From Vibrio mexicanus (GTDB lineage Bacteria > Pseudomonadota > Gammaproteobacteria > Enterobacterales > Vibrionaceae), in the NCBI RefSeq assembly GCF_001012815.1, contig NZ_JYJP01000111.1:1-62092 (forward strand): a DNA stretch of 62,092 bases, written 5' to 3'. Below the pieces are notes generated by a model. The model did not search any database. It saw nothing but the letters and a program-made list of their open reading frames with translations, and was not told the DNA's origin. The position numbers and the translations under genes were made by a program. Positions 10,490-19,393 of this stretch are shown here, piece by piece (the first letter of the stretch is position 1; each line of letters starts with the position of its first letter).

Positions 10490-10900
10490 TTAATTGATGA
10501 TGGCAGGTCTGTCTTTTCGAAAAGCATTCTTCACTTTTATTTTACCGTTTGAAAGCGTAAACATATCGATCATTCTGACTTCAATTTTGCTTCCATCGGG
10601 TTTAGTGGCGCAGAACGTCGATTCTGTTACCGCGCGATCCCCCGCGACAAAATGATTTGCATCTAGCCACGCGACATCTGGATACGTTTTCCAGACAATC
10701 TGAAAGCCTTCCCTTACCGCCTCATATCCTTCAAATGTATTGCCTAATGCACTATCTCCGCTGGCGGTATGAAATACACAGTCGTCTGTCATGAAGGTCA
10801 TAAGAGCATCAATATCGTGTCGGTTCCATGCAGCGCTAAACGCTTCGAGTAGCTCGATATCATTTTTGTAAGAGGTAGGAGTATGGGATTGAGTATTCAT
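10490..10900 (-). CDS. NTF2/SnoaL-like domain protein
   Basis: The 136-residue protein has the nuclear transport factor 2-like (SnoaL/ketosteroid isomerase-type) pattern: AFSAAWNRHDIDALMTFMTD, DCVFHTASGD, EGYEAVREGF and a C-terminal MIDMFTLSNGKI strand pair. Members are small cone-shaped barrels with enzymatic or binding roles, and the sequence does not say which. It is a single-gene unit, convergent with the SDR gene and in the same orientation as the IclR gene upstream of it. No signal peptide is present, so a cytoplasmic location is likely. Confidence 0.8.
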   Translation of the reverse strand: MNTQSHTPTSYKNDIELLEAFSAAWNRHDIDALMTFMTDDCVFHTASGDSALGNTFEGYEAVREGFQIVWKTYPDVAWLDANHFVAGDRAVTESTFCATKPDGSKIEVRMIDMFTLSNGKIKVKNAFRKDRPAIIN

Positions 10901-11276
10901 TTTGAGAGACCTTTATTGAGTTATCGTGACAGTACAGTGCTCAGTTGGTCGCCAGTTTAGTGTGAATTGCTTATCAAGGTCAATTAAATTTATGTAAAGT
11001 GGAATAAATTGTCTCGAAAAATGAGATTTTGTTGTGGCTGAACAATGCTGATGAATTGAGCGTACAAGGGGGTAGCAATACCAGAGATTGTAAAGTCGTT
11101 ATCAACAAGAGAAATGTGCGATTGAGCAGGAGAAAGTTGGCTAATGCGTGCCAGGAGAACGGGAGTATGGAGAAACGAGAGGCTAGGATGATGACGCTTT
11201 TGTGGATGAAAAGCGGGCAGTGAGATAATAGGGCTCAGTGCTTTACTAAGCCCTCACTATTTCATTTTGGTTTAAT
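10901..11276. other. Intergenic region upstream of NTF2-like gene
   Basis: No gene is supported here. The left side must carry the leftward promoter of the NTF2-like gene. A rightward 64-codon reading frame at 11029-11223 has no recognisable features. A weak hairpin (AGGGCT at 11230-11235 with AGCCCT at 11249-11254, plus three inner pairs) lies just past the iclR stop codon and may end that gene, but it lacks a T tract. Confidence 0.6.
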
Positions 11277-12083
11277 CTACTTAAGAGCCCAAGCTTCAGA
11301 TTCGATATCGCTTATCTTCTGAGCGGCGCGAGTCAATATTGGGAGTAGTTTATCAATGTGTTCTTCGTGCAAACGTATTTTAGGCGCTTGAACTGCAAGG
11401 CAAAGGTTAGATTTTCCTGATGATGAAGGGACCACCACACCAATGCAAAACAATCCCGGAATGAACTCTTCATTATCAATCGCATAGCCCTGGATTTTTA
11501 CTTTTTCAATTTCAGCTTCTAGCGAATCGTAATCTGTGATGGTGTTTTCTGTGCATTGTTCTAATGATGCGTGAGACAGTAGCCGAGAACGCTGAGACTT
11601 TGTCATCCCAGATAGGAAGAGTTTCCCAGTAGCTGAGCAGTGTATAGGCACTCTGGAGCCTGCCTCTAAACAGATCCTCAATGGTGCTTGTGTTTCGACT
11701 CGGTCAACATAGATCACCTCATTGCCGGACAATGCCGTTAAGTTACAGCTTTCTCCAAGCTCTTTCGAAAGTTGTACGAGAACTGCATTACGAGCACTGT
11801 GTGTGGTGCTATTAAGCGAGACTTGTTCAGCTAAACGACGTAGTCTAACTCCCGAGCTGTAGTGACGGTTGTCACCATCGCGCTGAAGTATATTGGCGCT
11901 CTCTAGTTGTTGGAGCATTCTGTGCAAGGTTGGCTTTGGTATCTGGGTTTCATCGACTAAGCTTTGAAGGGAGAGAAACTCATCTTTTTCGGCAATAATT
12001 TCTAATAGTTTGAATAAGCGTAGTGTGGGAGTGTCGCCTTCAAGACGTTGAGTTGCAGCTGATTTACTCACTTGATCTACCAT
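11277..12083 (-). CDS. IclR family transcriptional regulator
   Basis: This 268-residue regulator has an N-terminal winged helix-turn-helix (LFKLLEIIAEKDEFLSLQ, then IPKPTLHRMLQQLESANIL) and the C-terminal IclR ligand-binding domain (VPIHCSATGKLFLSGM; GYAIDNEEFIPGLFCIGVVV). Family members sense small aromatic or carboxylic metabolites and usually control neighbouring catabolic genes. No such pathway sits beside it here. Its target is unknown; the SDR and NTF2-like genes are the nearest candidates. It is convergent with nothing and is separated from nrfA by the nrfA terminator. Confidence 0.9.
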   Translation of the reverse strand: MVDQVSKSAATQRLEGDTPTLRLFKLLEIIAEKDEFLSLQSLVDETQIPKPTLHRMLQQLESANILQRDGDNRHYSSGVRLRRLAEQVSLNSTTHSARNAVLVQLSKELGESCNLTALSGNEVIYVDRVETQAPLRICLEAGSRVPIHCSATGKLFLSGMTKSQRSRLLSHASLEQCTENTITDYDSLEAEIEKVKIQGYAIDNEEFIPGLFCIGVVVPSSSGKSNLCLAVQAPKIRLHEEHIDKLLPILTRAAQKISDIESEAWALK

Positions 12084-12207
12084 TATCGAGATGACCTTTT
12101 TTCAATATCACGATGTCTAATGGGAACCATTATACCTGAATCACGATCTCATGCAGTGCACCTCATAGTAAACGTTTCAACTACGTATGGTGACAATGCG
12201 CTGGTCC

Positions 12208-12238
12208 AAAAAAAGGCTCAGCAACGTGCTGAGCCTTT
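12208..12238 (-). terminator. nrfA terminator
   Basis: A 12-bp stem (AAAGGCTCAGCA with TGCTGAGCCTTT) and an ACG loop are followed, in the leftward direction, by a run of seven T. It starts about 25 bases past the nrfA stop codon. Confidence 0.85.
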
Positions 12239-12262
12239 CGCCTTTCTTCGTTAACCAGTTGT

Positions 12263-13690
12263 TTAGTACTCTGCTTCGCGCTCTCTTGCTGCTTTGTCCC
12301 ATTCTGGTACGACGGTTTTTAGGAAGTGCTCTTTCTCTCTGTTCATGGTTTCCATATCCATGCCTAGTGCCGCTTGAGCTTTCTCTTTGGTTGAGATATC
12401 TGGGATTTCAACTGGCTCGGTAACCCCCTTCGTTGCTAACAAGCGAATAAGCTTAGTACGAGCATCGGCTGCGCGGTCAACCGCAGTACCGAGCACTTCC
12501 AATGCCACTTCTGGTGCGTGCATATGAACGCCGTGAGAGGCGATCGCATAGTCCCAGCGCCATTGAGCGTGGCGGATATCTTGAAGAATGTCCTTCATCT
12601 CAGCTTCTGTCGCGCCTGCATCCCAAGCCGCACCTGCTTCAAAGTGCGCAGCAACGATTTGCTTCTCAGCAGTGAGCTTCATGTTGAGGACTTGGCTCTT
12701 GCGCGTTGAGACAATCTCGATCATCTGTGTTTTCGACTGCGTATGGCAGTTAGCGCAGGTGTCTTCGAAGCGATCAAATGGGTTACCAATTTTGTGGTCA
12801 GTGTAAACAGTGCCGTCTTCCTTCGTGACTTTTGGCATATGACAGTCAGCACACACGACATTGTTTTTGCCGTGAATGCCGTCACGCCAAGTTTCGTACT
12901 CTGGGTGCTGAGCTTTTAGCATTGGCGCTTTGGAGACTTTGTGCGTCCAGTCTTTGAAGCCAAGCGCATCGTAGTACTGCTCCATTTCATCGACACCAGT
13001 ACCCATATCCCAAGGGAACTTCACGGCTTTCGTTGGCCCAGTGAAGTAATACTCGACGTGGCATTGGCCACAAACCGAGGCTTGTTGATCTAAGCGCGAC
13101 TGCTCTTCAAAAGGTTTGCCGATGGCTGTCATTGCACGTTCAACGTAAGGACGCGTCAGTGCCAGAGCGGGTTCTCCATTCTTAAAGCCTTCGCTTCGTG
13201 TGTCGTGACAATCTGAACAGCCGATAGGGTTGGCAATTTGATCGCCTAAGCGGGACCATTTTCCTTCGAAGTAGCCGTCTTCGCCACGCTCCTCAATGAC
13301 ACGAGCAACGTCTGGGCTTTTACAGCTCCAACATGCCATTGGCATCGGGCCGGAATTTTCATCCATTGGTGCACCGGTACGCAGGGTTTCTCTTACGTCA
13401 TCAAGGGCATAATAGTGGCCGCGAGCTTTGTTGTAGTCTTTAGCAAAACCATAGCCAGCCCATAGGATGACCATGTTTGGATCTCCCGCCAGGGCATCTT
13501 CAATCTGTTCGCTTTCTGAGGTGGCTTTCCAGGAGTGGAATTGATCAGGGTGATCTTGCTCAAAGGCTTGATTTCTAGGGTCCATCACGCCTTTTTCGTC
13601 GGATGCAGCAAGGGTCGTCGTGCTCGTCAATGAGCCGACCATTAATAATATTGCTGCAACGGAACTTGGTATCCAATGCAATTTTTTCAC
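12263..13690 (-). CDS. nrfA: Ammonia-forming cytochrome c552 nitrite reductase
   Basis: This periplasmic pentaheme enzyme reduces nitrite to ammonium in six electrons. The 475-residue precursor starts with a signal peptide (SVAAILLMVGSLTSTTTLAAS). The five haem sites are the diagnostic CWSCK at residues 120-124 (lysine-ligated active-site haem), CSDCH 158-162, CGQCH 207-211, CADCH 280-284 and CANCH 312-316. It is transcribed leftward, away from nrfBCDE, across a 496-bp control region with FNR-like and NarP-like sites. The separation of nrfA from nrfBCD by divergent orientation differs from the single nrfABCDEFG operon of E. coli. Confidence 0.97.
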   Translation of the reverse strand: MKKLHWIPSSVAAILLMVGSLTSTTTLAASDEKGVMDPRNQAFEQDHPDQFHSWKATSESEQIEDALAGDPNMVILWAGYGFAKDYNKARGHYYALDDVRETLRTGAPMDENSGPMPMACWSCKSPDVARVIEERGEDGYFEGKWSRLGDQIANPIGCSDCHDTRSEGFKNGEPALALTRPYVERAMTAIGKPFEEQSRLDQQASVCGQCHVEYYFTGPTKAVKFPWDMGTGVDEMEQYYDALGFKDWTHKVSKAPMLKAQHPEYETWRDGIHGKNNVVCADCHMPKVTKEDGTVYTDHKIGNPFDRFEDTCANCHTQSKTQMIEIVSTRKSQVLNMKLTAEKQIVAAHFEAGAAWDAGATEAEMKDILQDIRHAQWRWDYAIASHGVHMHAPEVALEVLGTAVDRAADARTKLIRLLATKGVTEPVEIPDISTKEKAQAALGMDMETMNREKEHFLKTVVPEWDKAAREREAEY

Positions 13691-13820
13691 AGTGTCTTCT
13701 CCATAATTCTGTTTGTTATTAGCAGCGTTGTGAACTGGCTATACCAAATATAAGAATTGGAGAACTGAAATATATTGTAATAATAAGAAACGTTTTGACT
13801 AATGTGGTGAGGCGTCTTTA

Positions 13821-13834
13821 TTGTTTTAGATCAA
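13821..13834. promoter_or_regulatory. Putative FNR box
   Basis: TTGTTTTAGATCAA matches the FNR consensus TTGAT-N4-ATCAA at nine of ten positions. It lies 131 bp upstream of the nrfA start codon. Anaerobic activation of nrf genes by FNR is established in enteric bacteria; here it is inferred from the match. Confidence 0.55.
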
Positions 13835-13870
13835 TTTATGCTAGTGACCCAGTTCAAAGAATGATTTTTA

Positions 13871-13886
13871 TACCCCCAAAGAGGTA
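13871..13886. promoter_or_regulatory. Putative NarL/NarP 7-2-7 binding site
   Basis: TACCCCC-AA-AGAGGTA fits the paired-heptamer NarL/NarP consensus at 13 of 14 positions. Its centre is 51 bp from the FNR-like box. E. coli nrfA is also controlled by FNR plus NarL/NarP sites, so joint control is a reasonable inference. Confidence 0.6.
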
Positions 13887-14186
13887 GTTAAATGGTCTTT
13901 TAGATTGTTTTGTTATTTCTTGTTTTGATAATGAAATCTATTATCAACAATGACTTAGGCGCTATGGTCCTTTAAATATTATGGTGATTTAGATCGCTTT
14001 TTAACCGCCTTGAATCACCAAATTTTCCACAGTTGAGTAATATATAAACGATAGAGCGTTGTGGCTTTTCCAAAATAAGAATTGATCTCATTTGGAGTGA
14101 ATTTAATTCATTTCGAAGGACGTTAATTTTGACCAATTTATTGAGTTAATGACTTAATTCGATGGTTGGTATAAGGAAAGGATGAA

Positions 14187-14777
14187 ATGGGCAATATTAA
14201 GTTGGCCATAGTCATAATGCTCAAGTTCCTGCTTGCATTTTGCCTCTATGGTTCTTCACTTCATGCCGTTGCCGACACTTCAGCGATGCCGTCTGAAGAG
14301 AAATCGACACGTCACGAAGTCACACTTATCCGAGACAAAGATTACAAATGTATTCAATGTCACAAGGACTCACAAAACACCATCCACCAAACTCATACCG
14401 TCGAGAAGTTTGCAGAGGTGGGTAAAACCCTCAATTGTACGACCTGCCATGGCAACATTGGGCCAGATCATCGTGAAGGTGCGCCGGTTGTGAAGAAATA
14501 TGGACCGGCCCAGTCGCAACATGGCACTGAAAAAATTCAGCTTTCTCAGCAACAAGTGTTGGATGCCAATGGCAACTGCATGAATTGTCACGTGCCTGAA
14601 AACTTGCGTGAGGCGAGTTGGACCCACGATGTGCACGCAAAGAATTTGACTTGTTCAAATTGCCACGATGTTCACGGGGCTAAGAAGTCTGGTGTTCTAA
14701 GTATGGAGCGCAAAGAGACAATAAAACTGTGTGTGGACTGCCACTCTGACTTCAGTCAAATAGAGAAGGAGAGGTGA
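14187..14777 (+). CDS. nrfB: Pentaheme cytochrome c electron donor to NrfA
   Basis: The 196-residue precursor has an N-terminal export signal (MLKFLLAFCLYGSSLHAVA) and five CxxCH haem sites: CIQCH, CTTCH, CMNCH, CSNCH and CVDCH. That count and size match NrfB, the periplasmic cytochrome that carries electrons from NrfCD to NrfA. The ATG at 14187 is preceded by AAGGAAAGG. It opens the rightward operon; nrfC begins one base after its stop codon. Confidence 0.95.
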   Translation: MGNIKLAIVIMLKFLLAFCLYGSSLHAVADTSAMPSEEKSTRHEVTLIRDKDYKCIQCHKDSQNTIHQTHTVEKFAEVGKTLNCTTCHGNIGPDHREGAPVVKKYGPAQSQHGTEKIQLSQQQVLDANGNCMNCHVPENLREASWTHDVHAKNLTCSNCHDVHGAKKSGVLSMERKETIKLCVDCHSDFSQIEKER

Positions 14778-14778
14778 T

Positions 14779-15465
14779 ATGAGCTGTTCAAGAAGAAACT
14801 TTTTAACCGGCGCCGGTGCAGTTATTTTCACCACGGGCGTAGCGGGAACCTCTATTCTAAACAGTCGAAAAACTCTTGCGAATGTCGAAGAGGATGGCAC
14901 CAAGCTTTATGGCATGATTCACGATGAAAACGCCTGTATTGGCTGTACAGCATGTACGGATGCTTGCCGTGAAGTAAACCAAGTACCAGAGGGCGTATCG
15001 CGCTTAGAGATCGTTCGAAGTGAACCCAAAGGTGAGTTTCCTGATGTGGAATATCGCTTTACTCGCAATTCTTGTCAGCACTGTGAGAACGCGCCTTGCG
15101 TGATGGTCTGTCCAACTGCTGCGGCGTACAAAGACCCCGAAACGGGCATTGTCGATGTTCATAAAGAGAAGTGTGTAGGCTGTGGTTACTGTTTGGCGGC
15201 GTGTCCGTACCAAGTGCGTTTCTTCCATCCGGAAGAAGGTTCTGCTGATAAATGTAACTTCTGCCGAGATACCAATTTAGCGCAAGGTAAGTTGCCAGCA
15301 TGTGTAGAATCTTGCCCAACACAAGCTTTGGTGTTTGGCGACCTCAACGACCCTAACAGTGAGATCAATAAGGTGTTAAATAACGAGGTTGTGTATCGCG
15401 ATAAGGTGCATCTGGGTACGAAACCTAAGCTCTACAAAATCCCATATGACAAAGGGGAGGTGTAA
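14779..15465 (+). CDS. nrfC: Ferredoxin-like NrfC subunit
   Basis: This 228-residue iron-sulfur protein has four cysteine clusters: CIGCTACTDAC, CQHCENAPCVMVC, CVGCGYCLAAC and CNFC...CVESC. Together they can hold four [4Fe-4S] centres. The N-terminus has a Tat-type signal (SRRNFLTGAG), consistent with export of a folded protein. It relays electrons from the quinol dehydrogenase NrfD to NrfB. The start follows GGAGAGG and sits one base after nrfB; nrfD begins two bases after its stop. Confidence 0.95.
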   Translation: MSCSRRNFLTGAGAVIFTTGVAGTSILNSRKTLANVEEDGTKLYGMIHDENACIGCTACTDACREVNQVPEGVSRLEIVRSEPKGEFPDVEYRFTRNSCQHCENAPCVMVCPTAAAYKDPETGIVDVHKEKCVGCGYCLAACPYQVRFFHPEEGSADKCNFCRDTNLAQGKLPACVESCPTQALVFGDLNDPNSEINKVLNNEVVYRDKVHLGTKPKLYKIPYDKGEV

Positions 15466-15467
15466 TC

Positions 15468-16424
15468 ATGAACGGATTAGATAGTGCATTTCACTTTGAC
15501 TCGTTAGTGTGGGATTGGATCATTGCCATATACCTGTTCTTGGCTGGTATGTCTGCGGGCGCGGTGATGATTGCGATCTACTTGAAACGCAAAGTGATAG
15601 AAGGGGATGCCGCGCAAAATGGCATCATGAAGGCAACCGCTTGGCTGGCACCATTTGGTATTATCTCGGGTCTCACCATTCTGATTTTCCACTTAACCAA
15701 GCCGTTGATGTTCTGGAAAATCATGATCTACTTTAACGTCACTTCTGTCATGTCGATGGGTGTGATTCTTTTCCAAGTCTATATGGCCGTGCTGTTTGTA
15801 TGGATTGGCATTATTTTCAGAAAGACCATCATGGACTTCTTGCAAGGGCGTTTTGCGTTTGTTGATGGCTTGTTGAAGAAGTTTGGTGAGTTTGAGAACG
15901 CAATTGAGCTGTTCTTGGGCTTCTTGGCGGTCATGCTAGCCGCTTATACGGGCTTCTTATTGTCAGCGCTACAGACTTACCCAATGCTGAATAACCCTGT
16001 GCTACCGATTCTATTCTTGTTCTCAAGTTTATCGTCGGGTGCTGCAGCGTGCTTGCTGTTTGGTATCTTGGTATTCAAAGAGCCAACATCGAGCCCAAGC
16101 GTGAAATGGGTGCATGGCTTTGAGCGTCCAGTGGTGATTTTTGAGCTGTTTGTTTTGGTGACCTTCTTTACAGGCTTGATTTTCAGTGGTGGTCAAAATG
16201 AAGTGGCGGCGTGGAATGCTATCGGAGGCGGATTCTGGTCTAACTGGTTCTGGTTCGGTGTCGTCCTCATCGGCATGTTACTTCCTTTAACACTCAATGC
16301 GGTGTCGCCAACGGAAGTTCGCCACAATCATGGCTTTATTTTGGTGGTCACTAGCTTAAGTTTGGTGGGAGTTTTAATGCTTAGAACCTTTATTCTTTAT
16401 GCAGGCCAGATGACCGTTGTGTAG
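15468..16424 (+). CDS. nrfD: Membrane quinol oxidoreductase NrfD
   Basis: The 318-residue hydrophobic protein has about eight predicted membrane helices and the NrfD/PsrC family opening (WDWIIAIYLFLAGMSAGAVM). It takes electrons from menaquinol and passes them to NrfC. The start is preceded by GGGGAGG. It sits tightly behind nrfC and 42 bp ahead of nrfE, indicating one operon. Confidence 0.95.
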   Translation: MNGLDSAFHFDSLVWDWIIAIYLFLAGMSAGAVMIAIYLKRKVIEGDAAQNGIMKATAWLAPFGIISGLTILIFHLTKPLMFWKIMIYFNVTSVMSMGVILFQVYMAVLFVWIGIIFRKTIMDFLQGRFAFVDGLLKKFGEFENAIELFLGFLAVMLAAYTGFLLSALQTYPMLNNPVLPILFLFSSLSSGAAACLLFGILVFKEPTSSPSVKWVHGFERPVVIFELFVLVTFFTGLIFSGGQNEVAAWNAIGGGFWSNWFWFGVVLIGMLLPLTLNAVSPTEVRHNHGFILVVTSLSLVGVLMLRTFILYAGQMTVV

Positions 16425-16466
16425 AGAAACTACTGAAGAAGTCATAGCTGCAAGTTAAGAGAAAGT

Positions 16467-18413
16467 ATGATTGGAGAGTTAGCGCTATTCGCGCTTGTGA
16501 TCGTCGCGGTAATGAGCACTTTGGTGTTCATTGCGCATCCAGTGAGTTGGTTGACAAAGAAACAGCACACTTTCGTCACCTTGACTTGGAGTGCACGTTT
16601 GGGCGCTATTCTCTCTGTGTTGAGCTTACTCGGCTTAGGCGGTCTATTTCTGCAAGACCAGTTTCAGTACCTGTATATTTCCACTCACTCCAACTCGGAT
16701 TTACCGACGTTCTTTAAATTTGCTGCCGTTTGGGGTGGCCATCAGGGATCTATGCTGTTTTGGGTGATGACCTTATGCCTTTGGGCTGCCGCTATTTCTT
16801 TTGCTTGGACTATGCCTGCTGGAACAATGAGCGTAAGGTTTAAGGCTGACACGCTTTGGGTTATGCATGGCCTTATTGCTGCCTTTGCTTGGTTCACGCT
16901 GCTCACGTCTAACCCGTTTGGATTTAATGAGCAGTGGCTCACTCAGGGGCGAGATCTGAATCCGATGCTGCAAGATGTCGGGCTGATCTTTCACCCGCCA
17001 CTGCTCTACTTGGGGTACATCGGTTACTCCGTGGTCTTAGCGCTAGCATGTGGCGCGCTGATGCAGCCTGAATTTGAACAGCGTTGGCTCTATTTTGCCC
17101 AAAAAGTATCGCTGGTTGCGTGGGGCTTTTTAACCGCAGGTATCGTTTTAGGATCATGGTGGGCATATTACGAGCTAGGTTGGGGCGGCTGGTGGTTTTG
17201 GGACCCCGTAGAAAACGCCTCTTTGTTGCCTTGGTTAACTGGAACCGCATCGCTGCACAGTTTGATGGCGTCACGCCGATATCAAATGATGCAGCTTCTC
17301 TCGCTGAGTTTGGCGATTATTACCTTTAGCTTGAGCATTTTGGGAACCTTCATTGTTCGTTCAGGCGTGCTTACCTCCGTTCATGCTTTCGCGGTCGACC
17401 CCGGCAAAGGTATCGCTCTATTGGCAATATTGGCCATTGTCTTGGTCGCTTCATTGGGCCTTTTGATTGTAAAAGGCGAAGATATTAAGTCCCAGCCGAT
17501 TCAAGCGGTAACAAGTCGCAGCTATGCGGTTTTCATTGGTGTCGGTCTGCTTATCATTGCTACCTTTACTGTTTTCCTTGGTACCTTTTATCCAATGATT
17601 TATGAGCTTTTGGGTTGGGGGAGGATTTCGGTTGGTGCGCCTTACTTTAACGCGCTATTTGTGCCTTTAACCCTGTTAATCATGCTGCTGATGGGCATTG
17701 CTCCCTTGGTTAAGTGGTGGCGGGGAAGCTACGTAACTGGCAAGTTCGTGTATGGATTGGTCGGTGCTTCTATCTTGCTTGGCACCGGGTTGTATTCTCT
17801 GCTTTTTGGGCTTTGGGACACCCATGTTCTTTTTACTACAGTGCATCTGACGTGGGTGTTAGCCGCTTGGATAGCGCTCAGCCATCTATATATGCTTGTC
17901 CAATCTCAGTGGCAAGTGAGTAAAGTGGGCATGGTATTGGCACACGTCGGGATTGCAGTCATGGCTGTTGGGGCTGCTTCCAACGCCGAATACTCGTTTG
18001 AAGTTAATCGTAAGTTAGAGCCAGGCAGCGAATTTGCCTTTGGTGATTGGCAGGTGAAATACCATGATACCCAATGGCATATTGGCCCGAACTATACCGC
18101 GGAACGAGCTGAGATCGATTTCGCGAAAGGGGGACAAAGCTTTGTAGTTCGCCCTGAACGTCGTCACTACTTAGTGCGGGTGATGAACATGAGTGAACCG
18201 TCGATCAAACGGTTCTGGCATGGTGACTATTACGTTACGCTAGCAGAGAAAGTTGATCGCCATGCTTACGTAGTCAAAATTCAATACAAAGCGACCATTC
18301 ACTGGATTTGGCTAGGGGCGATGTTGGGCGTGGTAGGCGTCGCGATGAGCTTAGCTTGTGCTAAAACGAAGCGTAAGGAGGTGCCAGCGCATGCGTCAAT
18401 CGAAAACACTTAA
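16467..18413 (+). CDS. nrfE: CcmF-like haem lyase subunit NrfE
   Basis: This 648-residue polytopic protein of the CcmF/NrfE family carries the tryptophan-rich WWD haem-handling signature (GWGGWWFWDPVENAS). Conserved neighbouring segments such as HPPLLYLGYIGYS and LGTFIVRSGVLTSVHAFA are also present. In the nrf context it should attach haem to the unusual CWSCK site of NrfA. The next gene starts inside its 3' end (23-bp overlap). Placement after nrfD rather than in a ccmABCDEFGH operon favours NrfE over general CcmF. Confidence 0.92.
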   Translation: MIGELALFALVIVAVMSTLVFIAHPVSWLTKKQHTFVTLTWSARLGAILSVLSLLGLGGLFLQDQFQYLYISTHSNSDLPTFFKFAAVWGGHQGSMLFWVMTLCLWAAAISFAWTMPAGTMSVRFKADTLWVMHGLIAAFAWFTLLTSNPFGFNEQWLTQGRDLNPMLQDVGLIFHPPLLYLGYIGYSVVLALACGALMQPEFEQRWLYFAQKVSLVAWGFLTAGIVLGSWWAYYELGWGGWWFWDPVENASLLPWLTGTASLHSLMASRRYQMMQLLSLSLAIITFSLSILGTFIVRSGVLTSVHAFAVDPGKGIALLAILAIVLVASLGLLIVKGEDIKSQPIQAVTSRSYAVFIGVGLLIIATFTVFLGTFYPMIYELLGWGRISVGAPYFNALFVPLTLLIMLLMGIAPLVKWWRGSYVTGKFVYGLVGASILLGTGLYSLLFGLWDTHVLFTTVHLTWVLAAWIALSHLYMLVQSQWQVSKVGMVLAHVGIAVMAVGAASNAEYSFEVNRKLEPGSEFAFGDWQVKYHDTQWHIGPNYTAERAEIDFAKGGQSFVVRPERRHYLVRVMNMSEPSIKRFWHGDYYVTLAEKVDRHAYVVKIQYKATIHWIWLGAMLGVVGVAMSLACAKTKRKEVPAHASIENT

Positions 18414-18915
18414 GCTGGCAATTCTAATTCTGACGGTGCTGGTTTTCAGTTCGATAATGTTAGTGTCGTTAAATGAATCGAATAACACCGATTCAAGCGC
18501 TGTCGCGCAGTTTCCCAGTTTCCAACTGGATGCTTTGGGTGAGCCAGATAAATCGCTTTCTGAACAAGTCCTTACGCGAGAAGGTTATCAACTGGTTAAT
18601 GTGTGGGCGTCTTGGTGCGGTATTTGTGCCAGTGAGCACCCTAAACTGATGGCGTTAGCCAGTCAAGGTGTGCCAATTGTCGGGGTAAATTATCGAGATT
18701 CCGAAAAAGGTGCGCTCAAATACTTAGCTCAACACAGCAACCCGTACCAAGAGGTTATCTATGATCCTCAAGGTCGATTAGCGATTGATTTAGGGGTGAT
18801 TGGAACCCCAGAAACTTATCTGGTGGATGGCCAAGGCAACATAGTGAAGAAGTTCTCTGGCAAGCTGACAGACAAGGCTTGGCGCAAGCATTTTGCATCC
18901 TACTTTGTGCAGTGA
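18391..18915 (+). CDS. DsbE/CcmG-like thiol-disulfide protein of the nrf operon
   Basis: This 174-residue membrane-anchored periplasmic thioredoxin has one N-terminal helix (LAILILTVLVFSSIMLVSL), the active site WASWCGICASEHP and the cis-proline region GVIGTPETYLVDG. It resembles CcmG/DsbE, which reduces apocytochrome cysteines or CcmH. The ATG at 18391 is chosen because AAGGAGG precedes it at 18375; a longer in-frame reading from 18358 lies inside nrfE. It probably serves the NrfE/NrfF haem lyase. Confidence 0.88.
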   Translation: MRQSKTLKLAILILTVLVFSSIMLVSLNESNNTDSSAVAQFPSFQLDALGEPDKSLSEQVLTREGYQLVNVWASWCGICASEHPKLMALASQGVPIVGVNYRDSEKGALKYLAQHSNPYQEVIYDPQGRLAIDLGVIGTPETYLVDGQGNIVKKFSGKLTDKAWRKHFASYFVQ

Positions 18916-18922
18916 GGTTTGA

Positions 18923-19393
18923 GTGATTCGATTTCCCCCAGCGTTTATCCGCGGTTTTATCGCGCTAATCATCGGTGTTCTATCTGTATTTTCCTCTCCC
19001 AGTACTTTTGCAAATGAGGCTTTGTTTGCCCCTGCGGACAAACAAGTTATCGAGCAAGTTGAGCTGTTTGAGTTTAGTTCGCCTGAGAAGCAGAAACGCG
19101 CCATTGCTTTAGCAAAAGCTTTGCGTTGCCCCCAGTGTCAAAATCAAAACTTAGTGGAGTCTAACTCGCCCATTGCCAAAGACCTCAGGCTCATCGTGTT
19201 CCAAATGATTGAGAGTGGCGATAGTGAACAACAAGTGGTGGACTACATGACGGCTCGTTATGGGGATTTTGTTCGCTATAAACCTGCTTTGTCCTTGCAG
19301 AACTCACTGCTTTGGGGGCTGCCCGTTCTATTGTTAATCGGGTTTGTGGGGCTCTCCTTTTACAAGGTATCTCGTCGCTCATCATCAAATTAG
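18923..19393 (+). CDS. nrfF: CcmH/NrfF-like haem lyase subunit
   Basis: The 156-residue protein has a cleavable signal (FIALIIGVLSVFSSPSTFA), the CcmH/NrfF motif LRCPQCQNQNLVES and a C-terminal membrane anchor (LLWGLPVLLLIGFVGLSFY). The CxxC thiols receive electrons from the DsbE-like partner and handle the apocytochrome haem motif. It starts with GTG at 18923, seven bases after the thioredoxin gene. No NrfG/CcmI-type TPR protein follows, so the lyase here appears to be the E-F pair plus the thioredoxin. Confidence 0.92.
   Translation: MIRFPPAFIRGFIALIIGVLSVFSSPSTFANEALFAPADKQVIEQVELFEFSSPEKQKRAIALAKALRCPQCQNQNLVESNSPIAKDLRLIVFQMIESGDSEQQVVDYMTARYGDFVRYKPALSLQNSLLWGLPVLLLIGFVGLSFYKVSRRSSSN

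Larger units (their letters stand above)
13691..14186. other. Divergent control region between nrfA and nrfB
   Basis: This AT-rich region contains no credible gene. It carries an FNR-like box (13821-13834), a NarL/NarP-like 7-2-7 palindrome (13871-13886) and weaker FNR-like sequences at 13984-13997 and near 14092. Promoters for nrfA leftward and nrfBCDE rightward must lie here. A candidate leftward -10 (TATTAT or TACAAT) occurs around 13774-13785. Confidence 0.75.

Noticed and set aside
11029..11223. Rightward 64-codon reading frame between the NTF2-like and iclR genes
   Set aside because: No ribosome-binding site, no recognisable domain and unusual composition; likely chance.
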